DNA of 64,000 nt from Dehalococcoidia bacterium (GCA_009379925.1 WHSU01000013.1:1-64000), one strand, 5' to 3'; counted from the first letter of the stretch, positions 1 to 9,148 are shown. The notes: a model not told the origin generated them from the letters alone. Numbers and translations: made by a program.

Positions 1-2
1 CC

Positions 3-77
3 AACGTCGGCGGCCGGTTCACCGTCTTCTTCGCTACCATCCAGATCGCCGAGGGCGACCTCCGGGAGCGCCGATGA
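3..77 (+). CDS. 3' end of a protein, possibly an IS transposase (partial)
   Basis: An open frame enters from the window edge and ends with TGA at 75-77, giving a 24-residue C-terminus that finishes in GDLRERR. It is followed within 14 nt by two near-identical 16-bp repeats (91-106 and 114-129) and then by a GTCTGAACA end, as expected at the right end of an insertion sequence. The tail resembles the short beta-rich C-terminus of IS481/IS3-type DDE transposases. That assignment is inference from context; the catalytic domain lies outside the window. Confidence 0.35.
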   Translation, partial: NVGGRFTVFFATIQIAEGDLRERR

Positions 78-90
78 CCCACCCAACAGG

Positions 91-139
91 TGTCACGCAT
101 GTCTCCGAACACCTGTCACCCATCTCTCCCGTCTGAACA
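91..139. repeat. Subterminal direct repeats and probable right end of an insertion sequence
   Basis: TGTCACGCATGTCTCC (91-106) and TGTCACCCATCTCTCC (114-129) match at 14 of 16 positions with a 23-bp period. The tract ends in GTCTGAACA (131-139), whose complement starts TGTTCAGAC, a typical 5'-TG...CA transposon end. The matching left end would lie upstream of the window. Confidence 0.4.
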
Positions 140-172
140 ATTCCCGGGAGAGGGGAGTGAAGAAAGAGCCGG

Positions 173-1699
173 CTACGGGGTGTCGCCGGTGACGATGTGG
201 TCGCGCAGCAGGTAGCGCTGGAGCTTGCCGGAGGCCGTGCGGGGCAGTGGGTCGTAGGTGTACCAGATGTGCCTCGGAACCTTGTATGCCGCCAGACGGC
301 TGCGCAGGTACGTCCGCAGTTCTTCCGGCTCAACCGGGTCCGACCTCGACGGCACGACGACGGCGACGACGAGGTGGCCCCACTCGGGGTCGGAGCGGGC
401 GATGACGGCGCACTCCTCGACGGCGGGGTGTTCGAGGAGGGCTGCCTCTACCTCAGCCGGGTAGACGTTCTCGCCACCGGTCACGACGAGGTCGTGGCGA
501 CGGTCGGAGACGTACAGATACCCCTCGTCGTCGCGATAGCCGAGGTCGCCCGTGTGCAGCCAGCCGTCCCGTAGCGCCTCGGCGGTCGCGTCCGGCCGGT
601 TGAGGTAGCCGGGCGTCACCGTGGGGCCGGCGACGAGGATCTCCCCGACTTCGCCCGGCGCCGCCTCGCGGCCGTCGACCTCGATGCGGAGTGTGGTGAC
701 GGGGAGGGGGAGCCCGGCCGAGCCGAGCTTGCGAAGGGCATCTTCCGGGGCGAGCGTGGCGGCCTGCGAGGCGGTCTCAGTGAGGCCGTAGGTCTGAAGT
801 ACGGGGACGCCTCGGTCGCGCGCCACCTCCAGCAGCGGGCGGGGCGCAGGGCCGCCGCCGAGGAGCACGGCGCGGAGCGTCGAGGGGTACGGGCGCGCGT
901 CGACCGCGAACAGCCGGTGGAGCATGGTGGCGACGACCGAGAGCAGGGTGATGCGGTCGTCGCGGAGGGCAGCGTCGACGCGCACCTCGTCGAACCGGTC
1001 GTGGATCACGGCAGTGGTGCCGTAGATGGCGGAGCGCAGCACGATCGAGAGGCCGCCGACGTGGAACAGGGGCATGCAGGCGAGCCAGCGGTCGTCCGGA
1101 CGCACACCGAGGTTCTCCGCGGAGCCGATGGCGCTCCAGTAGTAGTTTCCGAAGGTGAGCAGGGCGCCCTTCGGGCGGCCCGTGGTGCCTGAGGTGTAGA
1201 TGAGGCTGTGCGGCTCGTCCGGATCGAGCGGGCGCTCCGGGTCGCCCTGCCGGGCGGGCTGGGTCCACGCAGGTGCGTCGAGGGGGTGGATTGGCACGCC
1301 GGCGGCCTCGGCGGCGGCTTGCGCCGTCTCGACGTGCTCGCCGCCGGCGAGGAGGGCGCCGGCGCCCGCGTCGCGCAGTTGCCAGGCGAGTTCGTCCGTG
1401 GAGAGACGGACGTTGAGGGGCATGAAGAGCGCACCGGCGCGCGGGACGGCGTGCGCGACGACGGCAAACGGGAGGCCGTTGCCGGCCAGCAGCGCGACGG
1501 GCGCTCCCGCGCCGAGGTCGAACGAGCGGATGACGGCGGCGGCCGCCTCGACGCGACGGTCGAGGGCGTCGTAGGTCAGGGTCTCGCCGGCCGCCTCGAT
1601 GGCGATGTGTTCGGGGTGCGTGCGGGCGCGGCGGGCGACCCAATCGACGAGGTCGACGCCGACGGGCGCCGTCTCGCTCACACCTTCGCCTCGGACCAT
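173..1699 (-). CDS. menE: o-Succinylbenzoate-CoA ligase
   Basis: This enzyme activates o-succinylbenzoate with ATP and CoA to OSB-CoA, the substrate of MenB, in cytosolic menaquinone synthesis. The protein is an ANL-superfamily adenylating enzyme of 508 residues from ATG 1699. The AMP-binding loop YTSGTTGRPKG is at about 168-178, a YGLTETAS-type A5 motif follows, and a C-terminal SGKLQR supplies the catalytic lysine near residue 492. An alternative GTG start at 1681 gives a GTGA overlap with the menC stop and fits translational coupling better; the protein would then be 502 residues. It is the last gene of the men operon. The fold also fits other acyl-CoA ligases, but the neighbours settle the role. 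Confidence 0.93.
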   Translation of the reverse strand: MVRGEGVSETAPVGVDLVDWVARRARTHPEHIAIEAAGETLTYDALDRRVEAAAAVIRSFDLGAGAPVALLAGNGLPFAVVAHAVPRAGALFMPLNVRLSTDELAWQLRDAGAGALLAGGEHVETAQAAAEAAGVPIHPLDAPAWTQPARQGDPERPLDPDEPHSLIYTSGTTGRPKGALLTFGNYYWSAIGSAENLGVRPDDRWLACMPLFHVGGLSIVLRSAIYGTTAVIHDRFDEVRVDAALRDDRITLLSVVATMLHRLFAVDARPYPSTLRAVLLGGGPAPRPLLEVARDRGVPVLQTYGLTETASQAATLAPEDALRKLGSAGLPLPVTTLRIEVDGREAAPGEVGEILVAGPTVTPGYLNRPDATAEALRDGWLHTGDLGYRDDEGYLYVSDRRHDLVVTGGENVYPAEVEAALLEHPAVEECAVIARSDPEWGHLVVAVVVPSRSDPVEPEELRTYLRSRLAAYKVPRHIWYTYDPLPRTASGKLQRYLLRDHIVTGDTP

Positions 1700-2781
1700 C
1701 CGGCCGTGGCGACGGCGGCGAGGGCGGCTTCGTCGGGCGTGACGCCGAGCCCGGCGCTGGCGGGCAGGGCCATGCGGCCGGCGCGGGGGAGCAGGGTCTG
1801 CACCGTCACATCCGCTGCGAGGTGCTCGGAGGTGGCCAGCCCGTGGGCAGCGTCCGAGGGCAGCGCGGCCGCGACGTGCAATGACGCGGCCGTGCCGACC
1901 GACGAGTCGAAGGTGGTGGTGACGAAGGCATTGATGCCCATCTCCGCACCTCGACGCGCGAGCGCCATCGCCGGGCGGAGGCCGCCGAGGAGCATGGGCT
2001 TGAGCACGAGGAAGTCGGCCGCACGGCGCTCGATGACCTGGTCGCGCAAGGCGGGGTCGTACAGGGGCTCGTCGGCGGCGACCCGCAGCGACGCGTGCTC
2101 CCGCACGCGGGCGAGCATCTCGACGTCGGCCGCGGGCGTGGGCTGCTCCAGCAGCTCAATCCGGAGCGGGTATAGCGCCTCGATGGCGCGGTTGGCGGTG
2201 TCCTCATCCCAGGCGCCGTTGGCGTCGAGGCGGACCGTGGCCTCGGGGCAGGCGTCGCGGAGAGCGGCGACGCGCCGCAGGTCGCTGTCGAGGGACTCGA
2301 CGCCGACCTTCATCTTGACCACGGAGTAGCCACCGGCGAGCGCCTCCTGGCCGAAGCGGGCGACCTCGTGGGCGGGTCCACCGCCGATGACGGCGTTGAC
2401 GGCGACCCAGGGCGCGTGCGCCTCCGAGAGGAGCGCGGCGAGGGGGCGGCTGGCGGCCTGCGCGTCGAGGTCGAGCGACGCCACATCGAGGGCGCACCGC
2501 AGCGCCATGGCGCCGGGGCCGTCGCCGAGCGCCTCGGCGGAGGCGGGGTCGGCGAGGGCTGCGCCGTGCTGCTCGAGTAGGGCGAGCACGTCTGCGACCG
2601 TCCCTGCGCCGAGCGAGGGCATGGGGGACGCCTCGCCGGTGGCGGTGCGGCCCTCGGAGTCCACGAACTGGACGAGGACGCCCGCGCGGTCTTCGAGCAT
2701 GCCGGAGGCGGCCTCGAAGCGGTGGCGCATGGGGAGGCGGAAGGGCCGCCAGCGGACGGTGGTGATGCGGGTGGTGGTCAT
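1678..2781 (-). CDS. menC: o-Succinylbenzoate synthase
   Basis: This enolase-superfamily enzyme dehydrates SHCHC to o-succinylbenzoate. The 367-residue protein has an N-terminal capping domain and a TIM barrel with the expected acid/base set: KMK (in VVKMKVG), the metal ligands in RLDANG, LLEQP and AADEP, and a late KPM lysine. Its ATG overlaps the menA stop as ATGA, and its own stop overlaps a possible menE GTG start, so translation is likely coupled along the operon. Dipeptide epimerases share the fold. The position between menA and menE makes OSB synthase the clear choice. Confidence 0.93.
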   Translation of the reverse strand: MTTTRITTVRWRPFRLPMRHRFEAASGMLEDRAGVLVQFVDSEGRTATGEASPMPSLGAGTVADVLALLEQHGAALADPASAEALGDGPGAMALRCALDVASLDLDAQAASRPLAALLSEAHAPWVAVNAVIGGGPAHEVARFGQEALAGGYSVVKMKVGVESLDSDLRRVAALRDACPEATVRLDANGAWDEDTANRAIEALYPLRIELLEQPTPAADVEMLARVREHASLRVAADEPLYDPALRDQVIERRAADFLVLKPMLLGGLRPAMALARRGAEMGINAFVTTTFDSSVGTAASLHVAAALPSDAAHGLATSEHLAADVTVQTLLPRAGRMALPASAGLGVTPDEAALAAVATAGWSEAKV

Positions 2782-3695
2782 CGGATCAACCCCAGTGCGA
2801 GGAGCACCCCGAAGACGAGGTGCAGGCGTGCGGTGGAGCGGAGCGCGGCGTTGAGCGGCGGGCCCTCGACGCGGTTGAGCACGGCGGCAACCGGCCCGGC
2901 GGCAAGCGGGATCGAGAGCCACGAGAGCAGGGTCCAACCGGAGAAGTCGCCGATCAGCCAGAGCGCGGCGGCGGCGGCGTAGGCGGCGGCCACCGTAATC
3001 ACGAACTGCCATCGGGCGAGCCGGCGCCCGAGGTAGACGGCGAGCGTGCGCTTGCCGGCGGCGCGGTCTGTCTCGATGTCGCGCACGTTGTTGACGACGA
3101 GGATCGCGGTGACGGTGAGGCCGACCGGGATCGAGGCGGCCAGGGCCTCGCCGGTGACCTCGCCGGCCTGCAGGTAGTAGGTCCCGGTGACGGCGACGAC
3201 GCCGAAGAAGGCGAAGACGAAGAGTTCGCCAAGACCTCGATAGCCGAAGGGCCAGGGGCCACCGGTGTAGGCGAGGGCGGCAGCGATCGAGGCGAGCCCG
3301 ATCGCGATGATCGGCCAGCCACCGACGAAGACCAGGTAGCAGCCGGCCAGCACGGCCGCGCCGAAGACCACCCACATGCCTCGAAGCACCTCGCGCTCGG
3401 TGAGCAGACCGAGCTGCGTCACTCGCGGCGGGCCGATGCGCTCGGCGTCCGCCCCGCGGCGGAAGTCCGAGACGTCGTTCGCGAGATTGGCGCCGACCTG
3501 GAGGGCGAGTGCGGCGAAGAGGGTGACGAGCGCGGTGGCGGGGGCGAAGTCGTGGTGGCGGGCCGCTACGGCGGTGCCGACCAGCACCGGCGCGAGCGCG
3601 GCGGTCAGCGTGGGCGGCCGGGCGGCCATCATCCAGACGCGCAGGCGCCCTCGGACGGTCGAGGGGCGTGGGAGGGCGCTGTTCACGGGTGACAC
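2778..3695 (-). CDS. menA: 1,4-dihydroxy-2-naphthoate polyprenyltransferase
   Basis: This integral membrane UbiA-family prenyltransferase joins the polyprenyl side chain to DHNA to give demethylmenaquinone. The 305-residue protein has several hydrophobic helices. The first Asp-rich motif is NDVSDFRRGAD and the second is NNVRDIETDR, which bind Mg-diphosphate. Translation probably starts at GTG 3695, three bases after the menB stop. The stop overlaps the menC ATG. Synteny with the other men genes distinguishes it from other UbiA enzymes. Confidence 0.94.
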   Translation of the reverse strand: MSPVNSALPRPSTVRGRLRVWMMAARPPTLTAALAPVLVGTAVAARHHDFAPATALVTLFAALALQVGANLANDVSDFRRGADAERIGPPRVTQLGLLTEREVLRGMWVVFGAAVLAGCYLVFVGGWPIIAIGLASIAAALAYTGGPWPFGYRGLGELFVFAFFGVVAVTGTYYLQAGEVTGEALAASIPVGLTVTAILVVNNVRDIETDRAAGKRTLAVYLGRRLARWQFVITVAAAYAAAAALWLIGDFSGWTLLSWLSIPLAAGPVAAVLNRVEGPPLNAALRSTARLHLVFGVLLALGLIR

Positions 3696-3698
3696 CGG

Positions 3699-4526
3699 CT
3701 AGCCGTGGAACGGCAGGCGGGTGAACTTCGTGAAGTCCGGCTGCCGCTTCTCCAGGAAGGCGTTGCGGCCCTCCTTCGCCTCGTCGGTGGTGTAGTAGAG
3801 CATGGTGATGTCGCCGGCGAGCACTTGCATGCCGGTGGCGCCGTCCGTCTCCGCCAGGAAGGCGTTTTTGATGAAGCGGATGGCGGTCGAGCTCTTCTGG
3901 AGGATCTCGCGCGCCCACTGCACCCCCTCGTCCTCGAGTTGACCGACCGGGACGACGGCGTTGACGAGGCCCATCTGGAGCGCTTCCTGCGCGTCGTACT
4001 GGCGGCAGAGGTACCAGATCTCCCGGGCCTTCTTCAGCCCGACGTTGCGCGCGAGCATCGAGGAGCCATAGCCAGCATCGAAGGAGCCGACGCGCGGGCC
4101 GGTCTGGCCGAAGCGGGCGTTCTCGGCGGCGATAGTGAGGTCGCAGATGACGTGGAGGACGTGGCCGCCGCCGATGGCGTACCCGGCGACGAGGCAGATG
4201 ACAGGCTTCGGCATCTCGCGGATGAAGCGCTGGAGGGGGAGGACGTTCAGGCTGGGCGAGCCCTTCTCGTCCAGGTAGCCGGCGTCGCCTCGGATGCGCT
4301 GGTCGCCGCCGGCACAGAAGGCGCGGTTCCCGGCGCCGGTGAAGAGGACGACGCCGATGTCGTTGTCCTCGGCGGCGTCCCGGAAGACCTCGGCGAGTTC
4401 GTCCAGGGTGTGCGGCCGGAAGGAGTTGTGGACCTCCGGCCGGTTGATGGTGACCTTCGCGATCCCCTCGGCCTTCTCGTAGAGGATGTCGTCGTAGGTC
4501 CCGGCGGACTGCCACGCGACGCTCAT
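3699..4526 (-). CDS. menB: 1,4-dihydroxy-2-naphthoyl-CoA synthase
   Basis: This crotonase-fold enzyme closes the second ring of OSB-CoA to form DHNA-CoA. The 275-residue protein matches MenB closely: an oxyanion-hole FCAGGDQ segment, [27 protein letters not shown], and the C-terminal [14 protein letters not shown] signature. Length is normal. It lies three bases downstream of menH and three bases upstream of menA. This is one of the most certain assignments in the operon. Confidence 0.96.
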   Translation of the reverse strand: MSVAWQSAGTYDDILYEKAEGIAKVTINRPEVHNSFRPHTLDELAEVFRDAAEDNDIGVVLFTGAGNRAFCAGGDQRIRGDAGYLDEKGSPSLNVLPLQRFIREMPKPVICLVAGYAIGGGHVLHVICDLTIAAENARFGQTGPRVGSFDAGYGSSMLARNVGLKKAREIWYLCRQYDAQEALQMGLVNAVVPVGQLEDEGVQWAREILQKSSTAIRFIKNAFLAETDGATGMQVLAGDITMLYYTTDEAKEGRNAFLEKRQPDFTKFTRLPFHG

Positions 4527-4529
4527 GCG

Positions 4530-5366
4530 CTACTCCTCCCGGTGCGGTGCCGTGGTCGCGCGCAGGAAGTCGATGACGGCGGCGTGGAAGTCGTCCGGCC
4601 GTTCGAGGTGCGCAGCGTGCCCGGCGCTGTCAATCTGCCGCATCGTAGCGCCCGTGATCCTCTGCGCCATCTCCCGCGCGATTGTGCTGAATTTCACATC
4701 CAGCGTACCCGCTAACAGGAGCACGGGCACGTCGATTTCCGCGATGCGGTCGTGGAGGGGCTCCTGGGCGCCGGTGCCCATGCCCCGCAGCGAGTTGGCG
4801 AGGCCGGTGGCGCTCTGCGCGGTGCGCTGGTCGCGCAGGGCGCGTCGCTGCTCCTCGGTCATGGTCTCGCGCTGGGAGTCCCAGAGGGGGATCGACTCCC
4901 AGTAGTCGATGAACTCCTCGACGCCCTCGCGTTCGATGCGCTCGGCGAGTGCCTCGTCCGCACGGACGCGGTCGGCGCGCTCGGCGGGGTCGTCGAGGCC
5001 GGGCGACGCGCCCTCCAGGATCAGCGCCGAGACGACGTCCGGGCGATGGACGGCGACCTGCAGCGCAACGCGGCCGCCGAACGAGTAGCCGAGCCAGGCG
5101 GCGCGCTCGAAGCCGCAGGCGCGGACGGCTGCCGCGAGGTCGTCCACGCCCCGGCGCATCTGGTAGCGCTCGAGGCCCGCCGGCGAATCCGTCGCGCCGT
5201 GGCCGACGAGATCGATGGCGAGCGTCGTGTACGCGCCACCGAGCGCGGAGACCAGCGGGTCCCAGGTGCGGGTGGAGCCGGTGAAGCCGTGCAGCAGCAC
5301 CAGCGGCGGGCCGTCCCCCGCCACTTCGACGTTGACCGCCAGCCCATCGATGTCGACGCGGGGCAC
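4530..5366 (-). CDS. menH: Alpha/beta hydrolase, SHCHC synthase
   Basis: MenH removes pyruvate from SEPHCHC to give SHCHC. The 278-residue alpha/beta hydrolase has the oxyanion motif LHGFTGS, the nucleophile elbow GYSFGG, an aspartate in AGTLDVKF and the catalytic His in SAGHAAHLE. The start is GTG 5366, six bases after the menD stop. The hydrolase fold alone is generic. Location directly after menD, where menH is found in many bacteria, and the intact triad support the role. Confidence 0.85.
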   Translation of the reverse strand: MPRVDIDGLAVNVEVAGDGPPLVLLHGFTGSTRTWDPLVSALGGAYTTLAIDLVGHGATDSPAGLERYQMRRGVDDLAAAVRACGFERAAWLGYSFGGRVALQVAVHRPDVVSALILEGASPGLDDPAERADRVRADEALAERIEREGVEEFIDYWESIPLWDSQRETMTEEQRRALRDQRTAQSATGLANSLRGMGTGAQEPLHDRIAEIDVPVLLLAGTLDVKFSTIAREMAQRITGATMRQIDSAGHAAHLERPDDFHAAVIDFLRATTAPHREE

Positions 5367-5372
5367 CGGCGG

Positions 5373-7136
5373 CTACGCCTGCACGGCCGGGGCGGCGGCG
5401 AGGGCTTCGCGGACGGCCTGGGCGGCCCGCTCCCACACCTGGCGGTGCAATGCGACGTTGCGGTCCCGCTCGGTGCGGATTTCGAGCACATCGAGTCCCG
5501 GGCGCGCCAGGGCATCCGCGAAGGGGGCGCCCCAGGTCTTGCCGTCCCCCTCGAGCACCACGTGGCGGCCGTGGTGGAGGGCCACGGCGTGCCGGAACTC
5601 GAGGGCGTGCGGGGTGCCCCACCACGCCTGGAAGCGGTCGGCGGCGGCCTCGCGCTGCGGGAGGAAGTTGAAGATGCCGCCGCCGTCGTTGTTCACGAGC
5701 AGGACCGTGAGGTCGAGGTTGTAGTTGCCCACCGGCCAGAGGCCGTTGAGGTCGTGGAAGAAGGAGAGGTCGCCGATCAGCAGGGCGACGGGGCCCTCGG
5801 CGGCCGCGGCGGCGCCGGCCGCCGTCGAAACGACGCCGTCGATGCCGGAGGCGCCGCGCGTACCGAGGATGCGGATGTCGCGGTCGAGCAGTGGGAAGAA
5901 GGAGTCCACATCGCGGACGGGCATGCTGTTGCCGACGACCAGGGTGGCGCCCGCCGGCAACACCTGGGCGAGCAGGCGCGGCGCCTCGCCCTCGAAGGGC
6001 TCGTCGAGCACCTCGATGGCGTCGGCCAGGGCCTCACGGGCTGCGGCGTTGGCGTGGAGCCAGAGCGCGCGCCACGCGGGCTCGGCGGGGGCGCCAGCGG
6101 CAGCGAGCAGCGCGTGGCAGAACGCGGCCTCGTCCGACCGCACCACCGCGGTGGCGATGCCGTCCGGCTCGCGCCAACCGCCGGCGGGGTCGACCACGAC
6201 GTAGCGTAGGCCCTCCAGGGATGCCAGCCACTGGTTGAGCGGCTTTGAGGTCGGCTGAGCGCCGAAGCGCAGGACCACCTCGGGCGCTGCGCGCGCGGTG
6301 AACTCGGGTACCCGCGCCAGCGCATCGGCCGTCTCGATGACCGCGTCGAGGCGATGCGTGCCGGCACGCAGCCCGGAGAGCGGGTCCGCGACCACCGGCC
6401 AGCCGAGGGCGCCCGCGAGGGCGGTGATGCCCTCTACGGGCAGCCCGCGGGACTCGGGGCCGGCGAGGATCAGCCCGCGCTTCCCGGCGAAGCCGGCGGC
6501 GAGGCGTGCGACGGTCTCGGCGTCGGGCTGCGCTGTGCTGCCGGGAACCTCGATCGGCGCAGGCTCGTCATCGGCCGGTAGCGGCCCCAGGGGTGAGCCG
6601 TCGACCAGCGGCTCACGGAAGGGGAAGTTGAGGTGCACGGGCCCGGCCGGCGCCTGGAGGGCGAGTGCGGCGGCACGGGCGGCCGTAACACGGGCGGCGC
6701 GGATGGTGGCGGGGTCGCCATCGGAGACGGGGAGATCGACGGCCCACTTCGCGTGGCTGCCGAACATGCGCACCTGGTCGATGGTCTGGGCCGCGCCGAC
6801 ATCTCGCAGTTCGGGCGGGCGGTCGGCCGTGAGGAGCAGCAGCGGGACGCGCGACAGAGTCGCCTCGACGGCTGCCGGGAGGAGGTTCGCCGCGGCGGTG
6901 CCGGAGGTGCAGACGACGGCTACCGGGCGGCCGGTCTGGCGGGCGAGGCCGAGGGCGAAGTACGCCGCCGAGCGCTCATCGAGGTGGAGCCACGTGCGGA
7001 AGGGCGTGCCGGGCCTCGTGAGGCCGAGCGTGAGCGGGGTGTTGCGGGAGCCGGGAGCGATGACGGCGTCGCAGACGCCGGAGGCGGCCAGCTGCGCCAG
7101 GAAGGCGTTGACAGCGGTGTCAGCGGGTGCGGGCAT
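5373..7136 (-). CDS. menD: SEPHCHC synthase (thiamine diphosphate enzyme)
   Basis: MenD adds a succinyl semialdehyde unit from 2-oxoglutarate to isochorismate, the first committed step of menaquinone synthesis. The 587-residue protein has the three-domain ThDP layout. The N-terminal pyrimidine-binding domain has GSRNTPLT and a HLDERSAAYFALG glutamate; a central domain follows; the C-terminal diphosphate-binding domain has GDLSFFHD and NNDGGGIF. Length matches the family. It starts at ATG 7136, 28 bases after the menF stop. Confidence 0.95.
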   Translation of the reverse strand: MPAPADTAVNAFLAQLAASGVCDAVIAPGSRNTPLTLGLTRPGTPFRTWLHLDERSAAYFALGLARQTGRPVAVVCTSGTAAANLLPAAVEATLSRVPLLLLTADRPPELRDVGAAQTIDQVRMFGSHAKWAVDLPVSDGDPATIRAARVTAARAAALALQAPAGPVHLNFPFREPLVDGSPLGPLPADDEPAPIEVPGSTAQPDAETVARLAAGFAGKRGLILAGPESRGLPVEGITALAGALGWPVVADPLSGLRAGTHRLDAVIETADALARVPEFTARAAPEVVLRFGAQPTSKPLNQWLASLEGLRYVVVDPAGGWREPDGIATAVVRSDEAAFCHALLAAAGAPAEPAWRALWLHANAAAREALADAIEVLDEPFEGEAPRLLAQVLPAGATLVVGNSMPVRDVDSFFPLLDRDIRILGTRGASGIDGVVSTAAGAAAAAEGPVALLIGDLSFFHDLNGLWPVGNYNLDLTVLLVNNDGGGIFNFLPQREAAADRFQAWWGTPHALEFRHAVALHHGRHVVLEGDGKTWGAPFADALARPGLDVLEIRTERDRNVALHRQVWERAAQAVREALAAAPAVQA

Positions 7137-7164
7137 CGAGGAGGTAGTTTACGCCGCCGGGTGG

Positions 7165-8523
7165 CTAGGCGAATCCGCCGAGGGCCTCCGCGAGCGGGCG
7201 GAACTTCAACTGGACCTCCGCCAGCTCCTCGTCCGGGTCGGAGTCGCCCATGATGCCGTTGCCGGCGAAGAGCCAGGCTCGCGGGCCGCGGACGACGGCG
7301 GAGCGCAGCGCGACGGCGAACTCGCCGTTGCCCTCCGCGTCCATCCAACCGACAGGGCCGGCGTACCAGCCGCGGTCAAAGTCCTCATGCGCCTCGATCA
7401 CGTCGCGGGCGACGACACGAGGCCAGCCGCAGACGGCGGGGGTGGGGTGCAGCCGCTCGACGAGTCCGAGCAGGTCGACGCCTTCGCGGACGCGGCCGGT
7501 GATCTCCGTGGCCAGGTGCTGGATGTTGCGGAGGCGGCGGAGCTGGGGGTGGTTGGGGGCGCGGAGCTGGTCGGTGGCGCCGTCGAGGCCCTCGCGGATG
7601 GCTCGGACGACCGTCTCGTGCTCGATGCGGTCCTTCGCGCTGTCGAGGAGGGCGCGGCCGAGGCGCTCGTCCTCGGCGGGGTCGTCGCTGCGCGCGATGG
7701 AGCCCGCGAGCGCGAGCGTCTGGACGCGGCCGCCTTCGAGCGAGACCAGCAGTTCCGGGCTGGCGCCCAGGAAGGTGGCGCCGTCGGTCGCGCGCAGCGC
7801 GAAGACGTGGCACTTCGGGTAGCCGGCACGCAGCTGGTGGAGGGTGGCCGCCACCGAGATCGGCTCGTCGCCCTCAAGGCGCATGGTGGCGGCGAGTACG
7901 GCCTTCTCGTAGATGCCGGCCCGCACCTCGGCGGCGATGTTGGCGACGCTGGTGCGCCAGCCGGCGCGGTCGATGTCGCGCGCCATGCGGAGCGGCGGGC
8001 CCGGCGGTGTCGAGAGGCGCCCGGCGCCCTCGATGGCATCAGCGACCACGACCTTCGCCTCCGCGGCGTCGACGCCGGGCGCAAGCACGACGCCGGTGAC
8101 GTCGCCATCGCGCACGAAGAGCATGCGGGGCAGGACGAGGGAGCCCGCGCCGAAGGCCTCCCACGGCTCCTCGGCGGCCGGACCGGGGTTGAAACGGAAG
8201 CCGCCGAGCAGGCGCGGACCGAGGGGCGGCGCCTCCGCATCGAGCGGCGCGTCGAACAGGACGCGCGCGGCCGCGCGTGCGGCGGCCGGCCCGTCGCCGC
8301 GGTGGAGGTCGACGCGGCCGGCGATGCCGACGCCGACGAGCGTGCGGTCAGCCTGCGGGCGTTCGTAGGAGGCGACGACGTCGACGGCGGCAGGGCCGCG
8401 GAGCAGGGAGCGGGGGTCGAAGGAGGACGGTAGGCGGACGCCGACGAACGCGCGGGCGGCGCCGTTGCGGCGGCGGGCGTGGATGCGTGCCTCGATCTCG
8501 CTGAGGGTGGGATCGCCAGTCAC
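7165..8523 (-). CDS. menF: Isochorismate synthase
   Basis: This enzyme converts chorismate to isochorismate and feeds MenD. It is a chorismate-binding protein of about 452 residues. Key segments are a KAVLAATMRLEG-like strand, the Mg/substrate region VCGWP, and the family hallmark GWYAGPVGWMDAEG near the C-terminus. GTG 8523 is preferred because GGGAGGGG precedes it on the minus strand; an ATG at 8580 would add 19 Arg/Pro-rich residues. It is the first gene of the men operon. A TATACT box lies about 135 bp upstream. Salicylate or anthranilate synthases share the fold, but the operon context favours MenF. Confidence 0.92.
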   Translation of the reverse strand: MTGDPTLSEIEARIHARRRNGAARAFVGVRLPSSFDPRSLLRGPAAVDVVASYERPQADRTLVGVGIAGRVDLHRGDGPAAARAAARVLFDAPLDAEAPPLGPRLLGGFRFNPGPAAEEPWEAFGAGSLVLPRMLFVRDGDVTGVVLAPGVDAAEAKVVVADAIEGAGRLSTPPGPPLRMARDIDRAGWRTSVANIAAEVRAGIYEKAVLAATMRLEGDEPISVAATLHQLRAGYPKCHVFALRATDGATFLGASPELLVSLEGGRVQTLALAGSIARSDDPAEDERLGRALLDSAKDRIEHETVVRAIREGLDGATDQLRAPNHPQLRRLRNIQHLATEITGRVREGVDLLGLVERLHPTPAVCGWPRVVARDVIEAHEDFDRGWYAGPVGWMDAEGNGEFAVALRSAVVRGPRAWLFAGNGIMGDSDPDEELAEVQLKFRPLAEALGGFA

Positions 8524-8658
8524 TCCGCGTCCCCTCCCGCGTCGCACAGCGCCGGTCCGGGGCGGCGCGATCGAGGGCACAGCAGGGTCATGTGGCGTCG
8601 GGTCCCCTCAATGTGCGGCGCGGGCGATGGCGCCGAGGGCGGAGCGGAGGTTGCGGTC

Positions 8659-8664
8659 AGTATA
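8659..8664 (-). promoter_or_regulatory. Candidate -10 box of the men operon
   Basis: TATACT is read on the minus strand, about 135 nt before the menF GTG. No convincing -35 is visible, so the call rests on the -10 alone. The implied long 5' leader contains no riboswitch that I can recognise. Confidence 0.35.
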
Positions 8665-8711
8665 GGAAGCGGACCCGTACGGGACAGGCGAGGGCGGACG
8701 AGGGAGCCGGA

Positions 8712-8735
8712 TACAATGGGAGGAACGACCCTCCC
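8712..8735 (+). promoter_or_regulatory. Candidate -10 box and small dyad before the DUF983 gene
   Basis: TACAAT (8712-8717) is followed at once by an inverted repeat, GGGAGG (8718-8723) and CCTCCC (8730-8735), in the expected transcription start region. This could be an operator or a short leader hairpin. No clear -35 is present. Confidence 0.35.
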
Positions 8736-8758
8736 TGGTTGCCCTTCGGACGTGCCTC

Positions 8759-9148
8759 ATGACGATGGTGTTGTTGCGCGCCTTCTGGCAGAGCGGTGTG
8801 CTGGGCCGCTGTCCCAACTGCGGCCACTGCTCGATGTTCGAAGGCTTCTTTTCGCTGCCTGAGCAGTGCGCGTGCTGCGGGATCCTATTCGCGGATGCGG
8901 GGGGCGCGTGGCTGGGCGGGATCGCCATCGGGTACGCGTTCGGCGCGCTGTTCGTGATCCTGGCGGCGTTCGTGGAGTTACTGTGGTCGCCGTTGCGCTC
9001 GGCCGACATCAACCCGATCTACGCCATCGGGATCGCGGCGATTCCGGTGACCGTGCTGGCCTACCGGCCGGCGAAGGGGATCTGGTGGGCGCTGCTGTGG
9101 GCATACGGCTTCATGCGCATGCCAGGCGAGACGACGCGCGGCGGGTAG
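8759..9148 (+). CDS. DUF983 family membrane protein
   Basis: The 129-residue protein starts with a zinc-ribbon-like region (RCPNCG, then CACCG) that contains the LFEGFF-type segment of DUF983. Two hydrophobic segments follow (about 45-75 and 85-110). DUF983 proteins are small bacterial membrane proteins, often near cytochrome oxidase genes; their function is not established. The ATG at 8759 has only a weak ribosome site, and a second in-frame ATG at 8765 is possible. It diverges from the men operon across 235 bp. Confidence 0.82.
   Translation: MTMVLLRAFWQSGVLGRCPNCGHCSMFEGFFSLPEQCACCGILFADAGGAWLGGIAIGYAFGALFVILAAFVELLWSPLRSADINPIYAIGIAAIPVTVLAYRPAKGIWWALLWAYGFMRMPGETTRGG

Noticed and set aside
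1678-4515. A 945-codon open frame that joins menC to sequence read out of frame through menA and menB
   Set aside because: Only the menC part has protein character. The rest is Arg/Pro/His-rich, as expected from the wrong frame of GC-rich genes, and menA and menB are clearly encoded there in another frame.
6298-8433. A plus-strand frame of 711 codons opposite menD and menF
   Set aside because: Antisense to two certain men genes, low-complexity Ala/Gly/Arg translation, no ribosome site.
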